Shown here piece by piece: positions 8,521 through 16,367 of a stretch of 64,000 bases of DNA. The stretch comes from Deefgea rivuli DSM 18356. Its GTDB lineage: Bacteria > Pseudomonadota > Gammaproteobacteria > Burkholderiales > Chitinibacteraceae. Both the position numbers and the translations under genes were made by a program. The stretch covers positions 1 through 64,000 of the forward strand of contig NZ_JHVM01000016.1 in the NCBI RefSeq assembly GCF_000620145.1, read 5' to 3'. The stretch's first letter is position 1; every line of letters begins with the position of its first letter. The notes beneath the pieces are model-generated. The model had not been told where the DNA came from. It did no database searches and saw only the letters and a list, made by a program, of their open reading frames with translations.

Positions 8521-9912
8521 TCAATTTAGCACTTTGCCGGGGTTCATTAGGCCGAGTGGATCGAGCGCATTTTTAATACTGGCCATTAGCGCCAACTCGC
8601 AAGGGCTGCGATAGTGTGTGAGCGAAACTTTCTTGAGTTGGCCAATGCCGTGCTCAGCACTGATGCTGCCATTGTATTGGGCAACTAGTTGATAAACAAT
8701 GGCATTAATTGCTGCTTCATGTTGATAAATTAGGGAACTAGTCTCAGTCAGAAATAAGTTGTAATGCAAATTACCATCGCCCAAATGACCAAAAGCGACG
8801 ATTTTTGCATCGCTAAATTGTTCCGTTAATTGTGTCTGACATTCAATCAAAAATCGCGGAATATCCCCAACCGGAATACTGATGTCATGCTTGATGCTGA
8901 CGCCTTCAAGGCGCTGCGCTTCGGGAATATGTTCGCGTAAACGCCAAAAATCAGCGGACTGACGCTGATTTTGCGCGACGTAAGCATTTTCAAATCCAGT
9001 GTCATTCAGAATTTTAGCGAGTTGTTCAATTAGTGCTTCACTATCGCCGCCATCCGATAACTCAAGCAATACACACCATTCAGGCAAGCTGGCAAAGGGC
9101 TGAGCCAGATTCGAAAAATGCTTTTGCAGCAATGCCAAGCAAGGGCGTGAGATCAGCTCAAATGATGTAATTCGATCGCTGACTTGAGCTTGCAACTGAC
9201 GCAGCAAGGCAACGGCCGCCGTAGGCGAACCTACATCAATCAGTGCCGTCGCATGCGCAGTGGGTAGTGGATAGAGGCGCAACACGGCGCTGCTAATCAA
9301 GCCTAGCGTGCCTTCAGCGCCGATAAATAATTGCTTCAAGTCGTAGCCGGTATTGTCCTTGCGTAAACCACGCAGCCCATCCCAAATCGTGCCGTTCGCT
9401 AGCACCACTTCTAAGCCCAAGGTCAATTCGCGCATATTGCCGTAACGCAGCACATTGACGCCGCCCGCATTCGTCGCCAATGCGCCGCCGATTTGGCAAC
9501 TGCCCGCAGCCGCCCAATTGGCGGGAAATAGCCGCTGGGCGGCCAAGGCCGCTTGCTGTACTTGTTGCAAAGTCACGCCAGCTTCGACGGTAATCGTGTT
9601 GTTGTCGGCATCGACTTCAATTACTCGATTCATCCGCTCAAACGAAATGACGATACTTTGCCCACTCTCGTCGGGCGTCGCCGCGCCGCACAAGCTGGTA
9701 TTGCCGCCTTGCGGCACCATCGCGATGCGGTAGCGTGAGCACAGTTGGGCGATTTCGCTAAGTTGCTGTACTGAATTGGGTCGAGCAACGGCGAGAGTGC
9801 TGCCACAATAGCGGCGTCGTTGATCGAGGCAATACTTTGCGGTGTCGTCGCCAAATAAAATGGCGTGAGATTCAGTCAAAGACTGAAGTTGCTGCAGAAA
9901 TTCGCTATGCAT
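8521..9912 (-). CDS. FAD-binding oxidoreductase (GlcD / D-2-hydroxyglutarate dehydrogenase family)
   Basis: 463 residues. The N-terminal PCMH-type FAD domain has PQGGNTSLCG, the SCQIGGALATNAGG loop and RKDNTGYDLKQLFIGAEGTL, typical of D-2-hydroxyacid dehydrogenases related to D2HGDH and GlcD. The C-terminal half has HLGDGNLHYN and ends with AEHGIGQLKK, the family's substrate and metal region. It probably oxidises a D-2-hydroxyacid (2-hydroxyglutarate, lactate or glycolate) and passes electrons to an acceptor. The exact substrate cannot be read from sequence. It starts 10 bp after the zinc anti-sigma gene, so it may be read with the sigma factor unit. Confidence 0.9.
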   Translation of the reverse strand: MHSEFLQQLQSLTESHAILFGDDTAKYCLDQRRRYCGSTLAVARPNSVQQLSEIAQLCSRYRIAMVPQGGNTSLCGAATPDESGQSIVISFERMNRVIEVDADNNTITVEAGVTLQQVQQAALAAQRLFPANWAAAGSCQIGGALATNAGGVNVLRYGNMRELTLGLEVVLANGTIWDGLRGLRKDNTGYDLKQLFIGAEGTLGLISSAVLRLYPLPTAHATALIDVGSPTAAVALLRQLQAQVSDRITSFELISRPCLALLQKHFSNLAQPFASLPEWCVLLELSDGGDSEALIEQLAKILNDTGFENAYVAQNQRQSADFWRLREHIPEAQRLEGVSIKHDISIPVGDIPRFLIECQTQLTEQFSDAKIVAFGHLGDGNLHYNLFLTETSSLIYQHEAAINAIVYQLVAQYNGSISAEHGIGQLKKVSLTHYRSPCELALMASIKNALDPLGLMNPGKVLN

Positions 9913-9922
9913 TATTTGGGGC

Positions 9923-10108
9923 TTAATGTGGATCTTTGTCGCGGGCTTTGCGTTGGCTAGCGAGTCGGATTACTTTGAGTTGGCGCGAGAAGTTGGCGCA
10001 TTTTTTGCAGATGATTAAGTGCAGACGCAAGCTTACTGCCTCGCCCAAACTTAAAGAGCGATCTTGGGATTCGGATAGCAAATAAGAAACGTCACGGCAT
10101 TTGATCAT
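9923..10108 (-). CDS. Small zinc-finger anti-sigma factor (zf-HC2/ZAS family)
   Basis: 61 residues. Cys4, His30, Cys34 and Cys37 (HLIICKKC) form the HxxxCxxC zinc-binding pattern of ZAS anti-sigma factors. The flanking LSESQDRSLSLGEAVSLRLH is characteristic of small beta-proteobacterial members. It lies 86 bp downstream of an ECF sigma gene on the same strand and is expected to bind and hold that sigma factor, releasing it under redox or related stress. This pairing is known for the family; the inducing signal here is not shown. Confidence 0.85.
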   Translation of the reverse strand: MIKCRDVSYLLSESQDRSLSLGEAVSLRLHLIICKKCANFSRQLKVIRLASQRKARDKDPH

Positions 10109-10194
10109 GTGTTTTTAAAATACTCGTGCAAGAATTTTATGGCAAGGCGCGGCAGGCAGTAGATCAAGTGCGAACAAGGTATACAGCAAGTAAA

Positions 10195-10773
10195 TTATTG
10201 ATCGACTGAGCTGGATTCAAACCAAGTTTGCTCTAAACACAGGCGCAAGCTCATGCGCGCGCGATAAAGCAGCACTGAGCAATTAGTCGCGGTAATGTCT
10301 AATTGATTACAAATATCGCTAATTTCAAGTTCCATCACTTCGCGCATTGCAAATACCATCGCGGTGCGCCTAGGCATTTTGGTGGCGCAGAGTTCATACG
10401 TTTGCCAAAAATGCCGGTCTTCTAAATTGGCTTCGGGCTTGCCCCAGTTGCGTGGTGCTTCTGAGCCCCAATGGCCGCTAGAATCAAACAGCGAATCAAA
10501 ATCACTGCGATCGTTTTCTGCATCCAACTGCGGTGAAATGAATTGCGGATCACGGTAGCGGCGGCGCTGCACATCGAGGATTTTGTATTTCAAAATCGCC
10601 ATTAGCCACGTTTTTAGGCTGGATTGCCCTGCAAACGAGTCTGGCTTCTCTAGCGCCGCGAGTAGCGTATCTTGCACTGCGTCTTCGGCGAGCTGTTGAT
10701 CGCTCAATTGAAACAGCGCAAATCGCAATAGCGCTGAGTGATGCGTTTGCAATTCGCTCGCCGTGAATGCCAT
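10195..10773 (-). CDS. ECF RNA polymerase sigma factor (RpoE-like, ZAS-linked)
   Basis: 192 residues. Region 2 includes AEDAVQDTLLAAL and LKTWLMAILKYKILDVQRR (core and -10 binding). Region 4 includes MPRRTAMVFAMREVMELEISDIC and LLYRARMSLRLCLE (-35 binding). The spacing and the following zf-HC2 gene match the group of small ECF sigmas controlled by zinc anti-sigma factors in beta-proteobacteria. It starts immediately after the thrB stop, so it may be co-transcribed with thrB, though such sigmas usually also have an autoregulated promoter. Its regulon cannot be inferred from this window. Confidence 0.9.
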   Translation of the reverse strand: MAFTASELQTHHSALLRFALFQLSDQQLAEDAVQDTLLAALEKPDSFAGQSSLKTWLMAILKYKILDVQRRRYRDPQFISPQLDAENDRSDFDSLFDSSGHWGSEAPRNWGKPEANLEDRHFWQTYELCATKMPRRTAMVFAMREVMELEISDICNQLDITATNCSVLLYRARMSLRLCLEQTWFESSSVDQ

Positions 10774-10774
10774 G

Positions 10775-11713
10775 TTATAGCCAGAAATCTTGGCGTTGTG
10801 CGTGCAGTGAAATCACGCGCTGGAAGTGGCTTGGATCTTTGGCAAAAGTCATTTCACCAGCGGCAGGCTGATAAAAATCGAGCAGGCGCGACACCCAAAA
10901 ACGCAGCGCTGCGGCGCGTAATAGAATTGGCCAGGCCGCAATTTCGTCAGAACTCAGCGTGCGTACGCTTTGATACGCGCTGAGCATGGCGCGGGCGCGC
11001 TCGGCGTCAATATCGCCATTCTCTAGCACGCACCAATCATTGAGCGTAATGGCCAAGTCGTAGAGCAGCACATCGTTGCAAGCGTAATAGAAATCAATAA
11101 AGCCGCCGACGTGTTCGCCATTCATTAGCGCATTGTCGCGGAATAAATCCGCGTGGATCACGCCTTTAGGCAAGCTGTCGTGCTGATGTTCTGATTGCAA
11201 TTGCACCTCAAAGTGCAATTGCGCCGCATCGGCTTCAGACATATGCGGGTACATCGTCGTCGCAATTTCAGACCACCAAGCCGGTCCGCGTGGATTGGGC
11301 ATGTGGGCGGTGTAGCTGGCGGCGGCTAAATGCATTTGCGCCAACATTTCACCGACTTGAGCGCATTGTTCGGCGTTCGGATGCTCAATCACTGCGCCGG
11401 GCAGGCAAGGCACGAGCAATGTCGGTTTGCCATTGAGTTCATCAATGTATTGATGCTGCAAATTGGCAATCGGCGCTGCTACTGCAATACCGTGCTGCGC
11501 GAGATGCACCATCAAATTCACATAAAACGGCAATTCATCAGCGCGCAGCGTTTCAAATAGAGTGAGAACGTATTTGCCATGCGTGGTCGTGACAAAGTAA
11601 TTCGTATTGGTCACGCCCGCCGAAATACCTTTGAGTTCTAGCAACTGGCCTAGTGAATAGCGCTGTAGAAACGGGATGAGGTCGGAAGTCTCGACGGTAG
11701 TAAAAACAGACAT
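10775..11713 (-). CDS. thrB: Homoserine kinase (ThrB, aminoglycoside phosphotransferase fold)
   Basis: 312 residues, a typical length for the APH-fold ThrB of proteobacteria. It phosphorylates homoserine with ATP in threonine synthesis. Visible signs are the N-terminal GISAGVTNTNYFV nucleotide loop, the catalytic HADLFRDN (Brenner-type HxDxxxxN) and the metal-binding GFIDFYYA. The neighbourhood DUF2782-thrB next to a divergent polA is common in beta-proteobacteria and supports the call. The start has a GAGAG SD. It is followed at once by the ECF sigma gene. Confidence 0.95.
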   Translation of the reverse strand: MSVFTTVETSDLIPFLQRYSLGQLLELKGISAGVTNTNYFVTTTHGKYVLTLFETLRADELPFYVNLMVHLAQHGIAVAAPIANLQHQYIDELNGKPTLLVPCLPGAVIEHPNAEQCAQVGEMLAQMHLAAASYTAHMPNPRGPAWWSEIATTMYPHMSEADAAQLHFEVQLQSEHQHDSLPKGVIHADLFRDNALMNGEHVGGFIDFYYACNDVLLYDLAITLNDWCVLENGDIDAERARAMLSAYQSVRTLSSDEIAAWPILLRAAALRFWVSRLLDFYQPAAGEMTFAKDPSHFQRVISLHAQRQDFWL

Positions 11714-11811
11714 GAGTGCTCTCGGGTTCCAGTAGGCGCGCAGTATGAATCATCATTCGCTTTGGGGCAAAACACCCGCTTACCCATTTGATGGTGAAGG
11801 CGGGCTGACTA

Positions 11812-11851
11812 TTGGGTATTGCAGACTAATTACCAGCGGAATAATACCCAA
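11812..11851. repeat. Palindromic GGGTAT element, copy 1 (short)
   Basis: TTGGGTATT and AATACCCAA form a perfect 9-bp inverted repeat 40 bp end to end, spanning the last codons and stop of the DUF2782 gene. The left end GGGTATTGC matches the longer elements elsewhere. It is shorter than the others, so membership is less certain. Confidence 0.45.
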
Positions 11852-12150
11852 CGTGGCACGGCGATATTTTCAGTTGGACCGCTTTGGCGAACAAAATTGC
11901 CTTGGCCCGCAGGATCAACTAAGAAATACGGTTGGCCGACAACGGGTACAACTTTGATTTGATACAAATGACCGTGAATACGGTATTCGGTCAATGTCGC
12001 GTTGCCTCTTTCAATGACGCGAATATCGGGAGCGGGGGCGTCAGTTGTTGGCGCGGCTTCTGCTGGCATTGGTGGCGGCGCATCGGCAACTTCGGCGGAC
12101 ACGGCGGGCAGGGCGATGAATAAACTCAAACTGAAAATCAGGCTACGCAT
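11830..12150 (-). CDS. DUF2782 family secreted or periplasmic protein
   Basis: 106 residues with a signal peptide (about 1-19, ending VSA) and a Pro/Ala-rich spacer. The DUF2782-like core contains EYRIHGHLYQIKVVP, YFLVDPAGQGNF and the C-terminal PRWVLFRW. The function is unknown. Members are commonly found next to polA and thrB in beta-proteobacteria, as here. A good SD (AAGGAG, 6 nt spacing) supports the start. It is divergent from polA. Confidence 0.85.
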   Translation of the reverse strand: MRSLIFSLSLFIALPAVSAEVADAPPPMPAEAAPTTDAPAPDIRVIERGNATLTEYRIHGHLYQIKVVPVVGQPYFLVDPAGQGNFVRQSGPTENIAVPRWVLFRW

Positions 12151-12200
12151 TTTTCACTCCTTGAGGGTATGCGGAAAATAAGTCGGGGCCCGTCAGGGCG

Positions 12201-12206
12201 TATAAT
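12201..12206 (+). promoter_or_regulatory. Candidate -10 box of polA
   Basis: A perfect TATAAT lies 45 bp before the polA start within the divergent intergenic gap. No good -35 box is visible at 16-18 bp, so only the -10 is proposed. Confidence 0.4.
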
Positions 12207-12251
12207 GCACGCTGCACTAATCATTCTTACAACAGTATAGAGAAATCTCGC

Positions 12252-15047
12252 ATGCCGACGCTGCTTTTAATTGATGGATCATCGTATTTATATCGCGCCT
12301 TTCATGCGATTCGCGAATTGTCCGCGCCCGATGGAACCCCGAGCAATGCAGTATTTGGCTTTGTAAACATGCTGAAAAAACTGCGGCAGCAAACGTCTGC
12401 GGATTATATCGCGTGCGTGTTCGATGCCAAAGGCAAGACTTTCCGCGATGATCTTTATGCCCAATATAAAGCGCAGCGCCCACCGATGCCGGATGATTTG
12501 CGCGTACAAATTGCGCCGATTCACGCCGCCGTCGCCGCGTTTGGGATTCCGATTTTGATGATAGATGGTGTTGAAGCCGATGATGTGATCGGCACTTTGG
12601 CACGCGAAGCGAGTCGGCAAGGGATTACGACGATTATGTCGACTGGCGACAAAGATATGGCGCAGTTGGTGGATGAATTTACGCGAATTGAAAACAGCAT
12701 GACCGAAGAAGTGCTGCGCCGCGATGAAGTCTTTGCCAAATTCAATGTGTGGCCAGAGCAAATCGTCGATTATTTGGCGCTGATTGGCGATACCGTCGAC
12801 AACGTGCCAGGCGTGCCCAAATGCGGCCCGAAAACTGCTGCCAAATGGTTGGCCGAATACCAAACGCTGGATAATGTCATCGCGCACGCCGATGAAATCA
12901 AAGGCGTGGTGGGGCAAAATCTGCGTGATAGTTTGGCATGGCTGCCAATGGCCAAAGCCTTGGTGACGATTAAATGCGATGTGGATTTAAGCGCTGAGTT
13001 GCCCAATGGCATTAGCGATTTGCAGCCGACGAATGAGGACAGCGCCACTTTATTGACGCTGTTCAAACGCTTTGGCTTTCGCACGTGGATTCGGGAAATG
13101 GAAAGCCGCGTCGCGGCAGCACCAACGCCTGTTTCCGCAAAGCCTGTCAGTGATGATTTATTTGCCGAACCTGTTGTTGATGTAGGTATTGCCACACAAG
13201 AATCATCTGTAGAGGCTTTGATCGATATACCTAGGCCTATGATTTTAGAACGGCATTATGAAACGATTAATACCGCAGCGAAATTAAGCCATTGGTTGGC
13301 CAAAATTAATGCCGCTGAACTGACTGCTTTTGATACCGAAACGACAAGTTTGGACGCGATGCAAGCGCACTTAGTCGGCATGTCGTTTTCAGTGGTGGAG
13401 GGCGAAGCGGCCTACTTGCCGCTGGCGCACAACGGCCCCGATCAGCCTGAGCAATTGCCTTTGGATGCGACCTTGGCGCTGCTTAAACCATGGTTAGAAT
13501 CGGCGACACACCATAAAGTTGGCCAAAATTTAAAATACGATCAGCATGTTTTAGCCAATTATGGCATCGCGCTTGCCGGAATTAGTGACGATACGCTGCT
13601 GATGTCCTACGTTTTGGCAAGCCACGAACGACACAATATGGACGATCAAGCCGCGCGTGAGCTGGGCGAAACGACGATCAAATACGAAGAAATTTGCGGC
13701 AAAGGCGCCAAACAAATTGGCTTTGCCGAGGTCGATGTCGAAATTGCAACGAGGTATGCGGCGGAAGACGCCGATATTACTTTGCGTCTGGCGCATACCC
13801 TTAAGCCGCGTTTAACGGGGCGTTTGCTTGAAGTCTACCGCGACATTGAAATGCCATCGCGCGCGGTGCTGTATACGATGGAGCGCAACGGTATTTTGCT
13901 CGACGGCGCTCTCTTACAGCGGCAAAGCCACGATATTGGCCTGCGCTTGATTGAGCTGGAAAACCACGCGTATGAGCTGGCTGGGCAGCCGTTTAATTTG
14001 GCTTCGCCCAAGCAACTGGGTGAGATTTTCTTTGAAAAACTCAAGCTACCAGTGATTAAAAAAACGCCAAAAGGCGCGCCGTCGACTGATGAAGAAGTGC
14101 TGTCCGAGTTGGCGAAAGATTATCCACTGCCGAAAGTGCTGCTGGAGCATCGCAGCCTCTCCAAACTCAAATCGACGTATACCGACAAATTGCCATTGAT
14201 GGTGAATCCAAAAACGGGCCGCGTGCACACCAGTTTTAACCAAACCGTCGCCGTCACAGGGCGTTTGAGTTCATCTGACCCTAATCTGCAAAACATCCCA
14301 GTTCGTACTGCGGAAGGGCGCAAAATCCGCGAAGCCTTTATCGCCGCGCCAGGCTGCAAGCTAATTTCGGCCGATTATTCGCAAATCGAGCTGCGCATCA
14401 TGGCGCATTTATCCAATGACACGGCGATGCTTGCTGCGTTTGAGCAAGGTTTGGATATTCACCGCGCCACCGCCGCCGAAGTGTTTGGCGTCGCGCTGGA
14501 TGAAGTGTCGAGCGAGCAGCGCCGCTATGCCAAATCGATTAATTTCGGCTTGATCTATGGCATGGGCGTGTTTGGTTTGGCGGCGCAATTGGAAATCACC
14601 CGCGAAGCGGCGAAAACCTTTATTGAGCGCTATTTCAATCGCTTCTCGCACGTTGCCGAATACATGGAAATGACGCGCCAATTCGTGCGCGAACACGGCT
14701 ACGTTGAAACAGTATTTGGCCGCCGCCTGTGGCTGCCCGAAATCAAATCAAGTAACGCCGCCCGCCGCGCCGGCGCCGAGCGCGCCGCAATTAATGGCCC
14801 GATGCAAGGTACCGCAGCCGATTTGATTAAGCTCGCGATGGTGGCGGTGGCTGATTGGCTGGTCGCAGAAAAGCTGCAAAGCAAATTATTGCTGCAAGTC
14901 CACGATGAGTTGATTTTGGAAGTGCCGGAAAGTGAATTGGAATTAGTAAAAGCCAAATTGCCGGAGATTATGGCGGGAGTTGCTCAATTGAATGTGCCGC
15001 TATTGGCTGAAGTGGGCGTGGGGATGAATTGGGAAGAGGCGCATTGA
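12252..15047 (+). CDS. polA: DNA polymerase I
   Basis: 931 residues with all three activities apparently intact. The 5'-3' exonuclease (about 1-290) starts LLIDGSSYLYRAFHA and includes DADDVIGTLA-type metal ligands. The 3'-5' proofreading domain (about 335-520) has Exo I AFDTETTSLD, Exo II GQNLKYDQHVL and Exo III YAAEDADI. The polymerase domain has motif A DYSQIELRIMAHLS, motif B RRYAKSINFGLIYGM and motif C QVHDELILEV. It fills gaps and removes RNA primers in replication and repair. Its TGA overlaps the ATG of the next gene (TGATG). Confidence 0.98.
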   Translation: MPTLLLIDGSSYLYRAFHAIRELSAPDGTPSNAVFGFVNMLKKLRQQTSADYIACVFDAKGKTFRDDLYAQYKAQRPPMPDDLRVQIAPIHAAVAAFGIPILMIDGVEADDVIGTLAREASRQGITTIMSTGDKDMAQLVDEFTRIENSMTEEVLRRDEVFAKFNVWPEQIVDYLALIGDTVDNVPGVPKCGPKTAAKWLAEYQTLDNVIAHADEIKGVVGQNLRDSLAWLPMAKALVTIKCDVDLSAELPNGISDLQPTNEDSATLLTLFKRFGFRTWIREMESRVAAAPTPVSAKPVSDDLFAEPVVDVGIATQESSVEALIDIPRPMILERHYETINTAAKLSHWLAKINAAELTAFDTETTSLDAMQAHLVGMSFSVVEGEAAYLPLAHNGPDQPEQLPLDATLALLKPWLESATHHKVGQNLKYDQHVLANYGIALAGISDDTLLMSYVLASHERHNMDDQAARELGETTIKYEEICGKGAKQIGFAEVDVEIATRYAAEDADITLRLAHTLKPRLTGRLLEVYRDIEMPSRAVLYTMERNGILLDGALLQRQSHDIGLRLIELENHAYELAGQPFNLASPKQLGEIFFEKLKLPVIKKTPKGAPSTDEEVLSELAKDYPLPKVLLEHRSLSKLKSTYTDKLPLMVNPKTGRVHTSFNQTVAVTGRLSSSDPNLQNIPVRTAEGRKIREAFIAAPGCKLISADYSQIELRIMAHLSNDTAMLAAFEQGLDIHRATAAEVFGVALDEVSSEQRRYAKSINFGLIYGMGVFGLAAQLEITREAAKTFIERYFNRFSHVAEYMEMTRQFVREHGYVETVFGRRLWLPEIKSSNAARRAGAERAAINGPMQGTAADLIKLAMVAVADWLVAEKLQSKLLLQVHDELILEVPESELELVKAKLPEIMAGVAQLNVPLLAEVGVGMNWEEAH

Positions 15048-15844
15048 TGAGAATTGTTGCGATATGCAAGCAAATCTATAGAGATGAAAAGCCAATTTTC
15101 TATATTTCTGCAATTAGTCTGATTGCTGCTCTAGCATATGTTTTTTGTATGCTAATTTATCCATTTTTTGTGGGTGGTTGGAAAACTGCACATGCAGCTT
15201 GGTATGACTGGCAAACATTTAATGCGGGAATTTTGGCCTACTTTTCTACATTGATATTATTTTATATTTCAAGATATCACGCCTTACAGCAGCAAAGAAG
15301 AGAGTTTATTGCTGCTCGCTCGTTTCTCCCTCATGCATTAAGTGAATTAACTCAGTATCTGAAGGAATGTGCTTCACTTTTGTCAAAAGCAAGTCAATTT
15401 ATTGACAATAATAGAGAACAAAAGCCAGAATTCTTACTGGATTTGAAATCGCCTGAGAAGTATATCCAGACATTTGAGAAGTGCATTGCATTGGCACAAC
15501 CTCAATTCTCAGTATATCTTTCACAAATTTTAATTAGATTACAAATCAATCAAACTAGACTTGAAGGCGTATCAGAATCTATATACGGAAGAAACCATCT
15601 TCTGATTACAAAACGTAATATTAATTCGTACTTCTTTAGGCTGGCAGAACTTCAATGTTTGATAAATGCAATTTTTGCCTATAGCCGTGGAATGAGTGAT
15701 TTCGAACTAAAGCCATTAGATAAAGATGCATTTATCAATGCATATGCTTGTTTAGAAGTTTTTATTGAACATTTTGATGGATTAGATGAGTTCACAGATA
15801 GTCACATCGGCGTTAATCCATCATGGCAAATTCCTATGGGCTAA
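15047..15844 (+). CDS. Hypothetical two-helix membrane protein, AT-rich
   Basis: 265 residues from the ATG that overlaps the polA stop; GGAAGAGG lies 7 nt before it, so this start is preferred over an in-frame ATG 18 nt earlier. Two membrane helices (about 18-40 and 55-78) are followed by a soluble, mostly helical domain rich in Leu, Gln and Ser with no motif I recognise. Base composition is clearly more AT-rich than its neighbours, and AT-ending codons dominate, which suggests recent acquisition. The two-helix plus helical-tail plan recalls phage-exclusion or putative-abortive-infection membrane proteins, but that is only a resemblance in layout. Confidence 0.75.
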   Translation: MRIVAICKQIYRDEKPIFYISAISLIAALAYVFCMLIYPFFVGGWKTAHAAWYDWQTFNAGILAYFSTLILFYISRYHALQQQRREFIAARSFLPHALSELTQYLKECASLLSKASQFIDNNREQKPEFLLDLKSPEKYIQTFEKCIALAQPQFSVYLSQILIRLQINQTRLEGVSESIYGRNHLLITKRNINSYFFRLAELQCLINAIFAYSRGMSDFELKPLDKDAFINAYACLEVFIEHFDGLDEFTDSHIGVNPSWQIPMG

Positions 15845-16346
15845 TTGCAGCCATGTAGGGTGCGCAAAGCTGTATTTTCGCACGCGGATTCTGGCTGTTG
15901 ATTGTCTCGATGGCCATTTCATCGTATTTGCTGCGCAAATCCCTTGCGGAATGTTCACATCCGAAATATTGATGTATTTGACTGCAGCCCTTTATCAATA
16001 AAGCTTAGCTGGCAATACATCGTCCTATTGAAAGCGCTCCTTGAGTGTTTCACCGTGTCCGCGCCAATCTCACAGCAAAAATTCATTTTTGGATCAAAAA
16101 CTCAATCTTTCAACGATGCTCATCGTTGAAACATAGGCTATGTCGGTGGTGTTTCGCCGCATTGACCGCCTTTCAGCCACCCATAAAATTTCACGTCGAA
16201 ATACCGATAAGTCATTGAATAAAAATATTTATTCTTCGTGCTGCGCTGCAAAATATGGCTGTGGCGGGGGAAGTGCTTATTTTTGACTTGGATTGTGATG
16301 AATTAAGTCTACAAAGTAATCATAACAAACATGTCAATCTGCTTAC
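15845..16346. other. 502-bp gap between the membrane protein and fimV-like genes
   Basis: No supported gene. It holds one strong inverted repeat (16108-16131) and AT-rich sequence before the fimV-like gene that may carry its promoter. Short ORFs here have no SD or recognisable product. It may contain the remnant of the event that brought in the AT-rich gene upstream. Confidence 0.5.
16108..16131. repeat. Near-perfect palindrome (11-bp arms, 2-nt centre)
   Basis: TTTCAACGATG and CATCGTTGAAA are exact inverted copies separated by CT. There is no T-run on either side, so it is not a typical terminator. It could be an operator or a hairpin-forming site. Confidence 0.6.
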
Positions 16347-16367
16347 ATGAGCAGGAAAGGTTTGATC

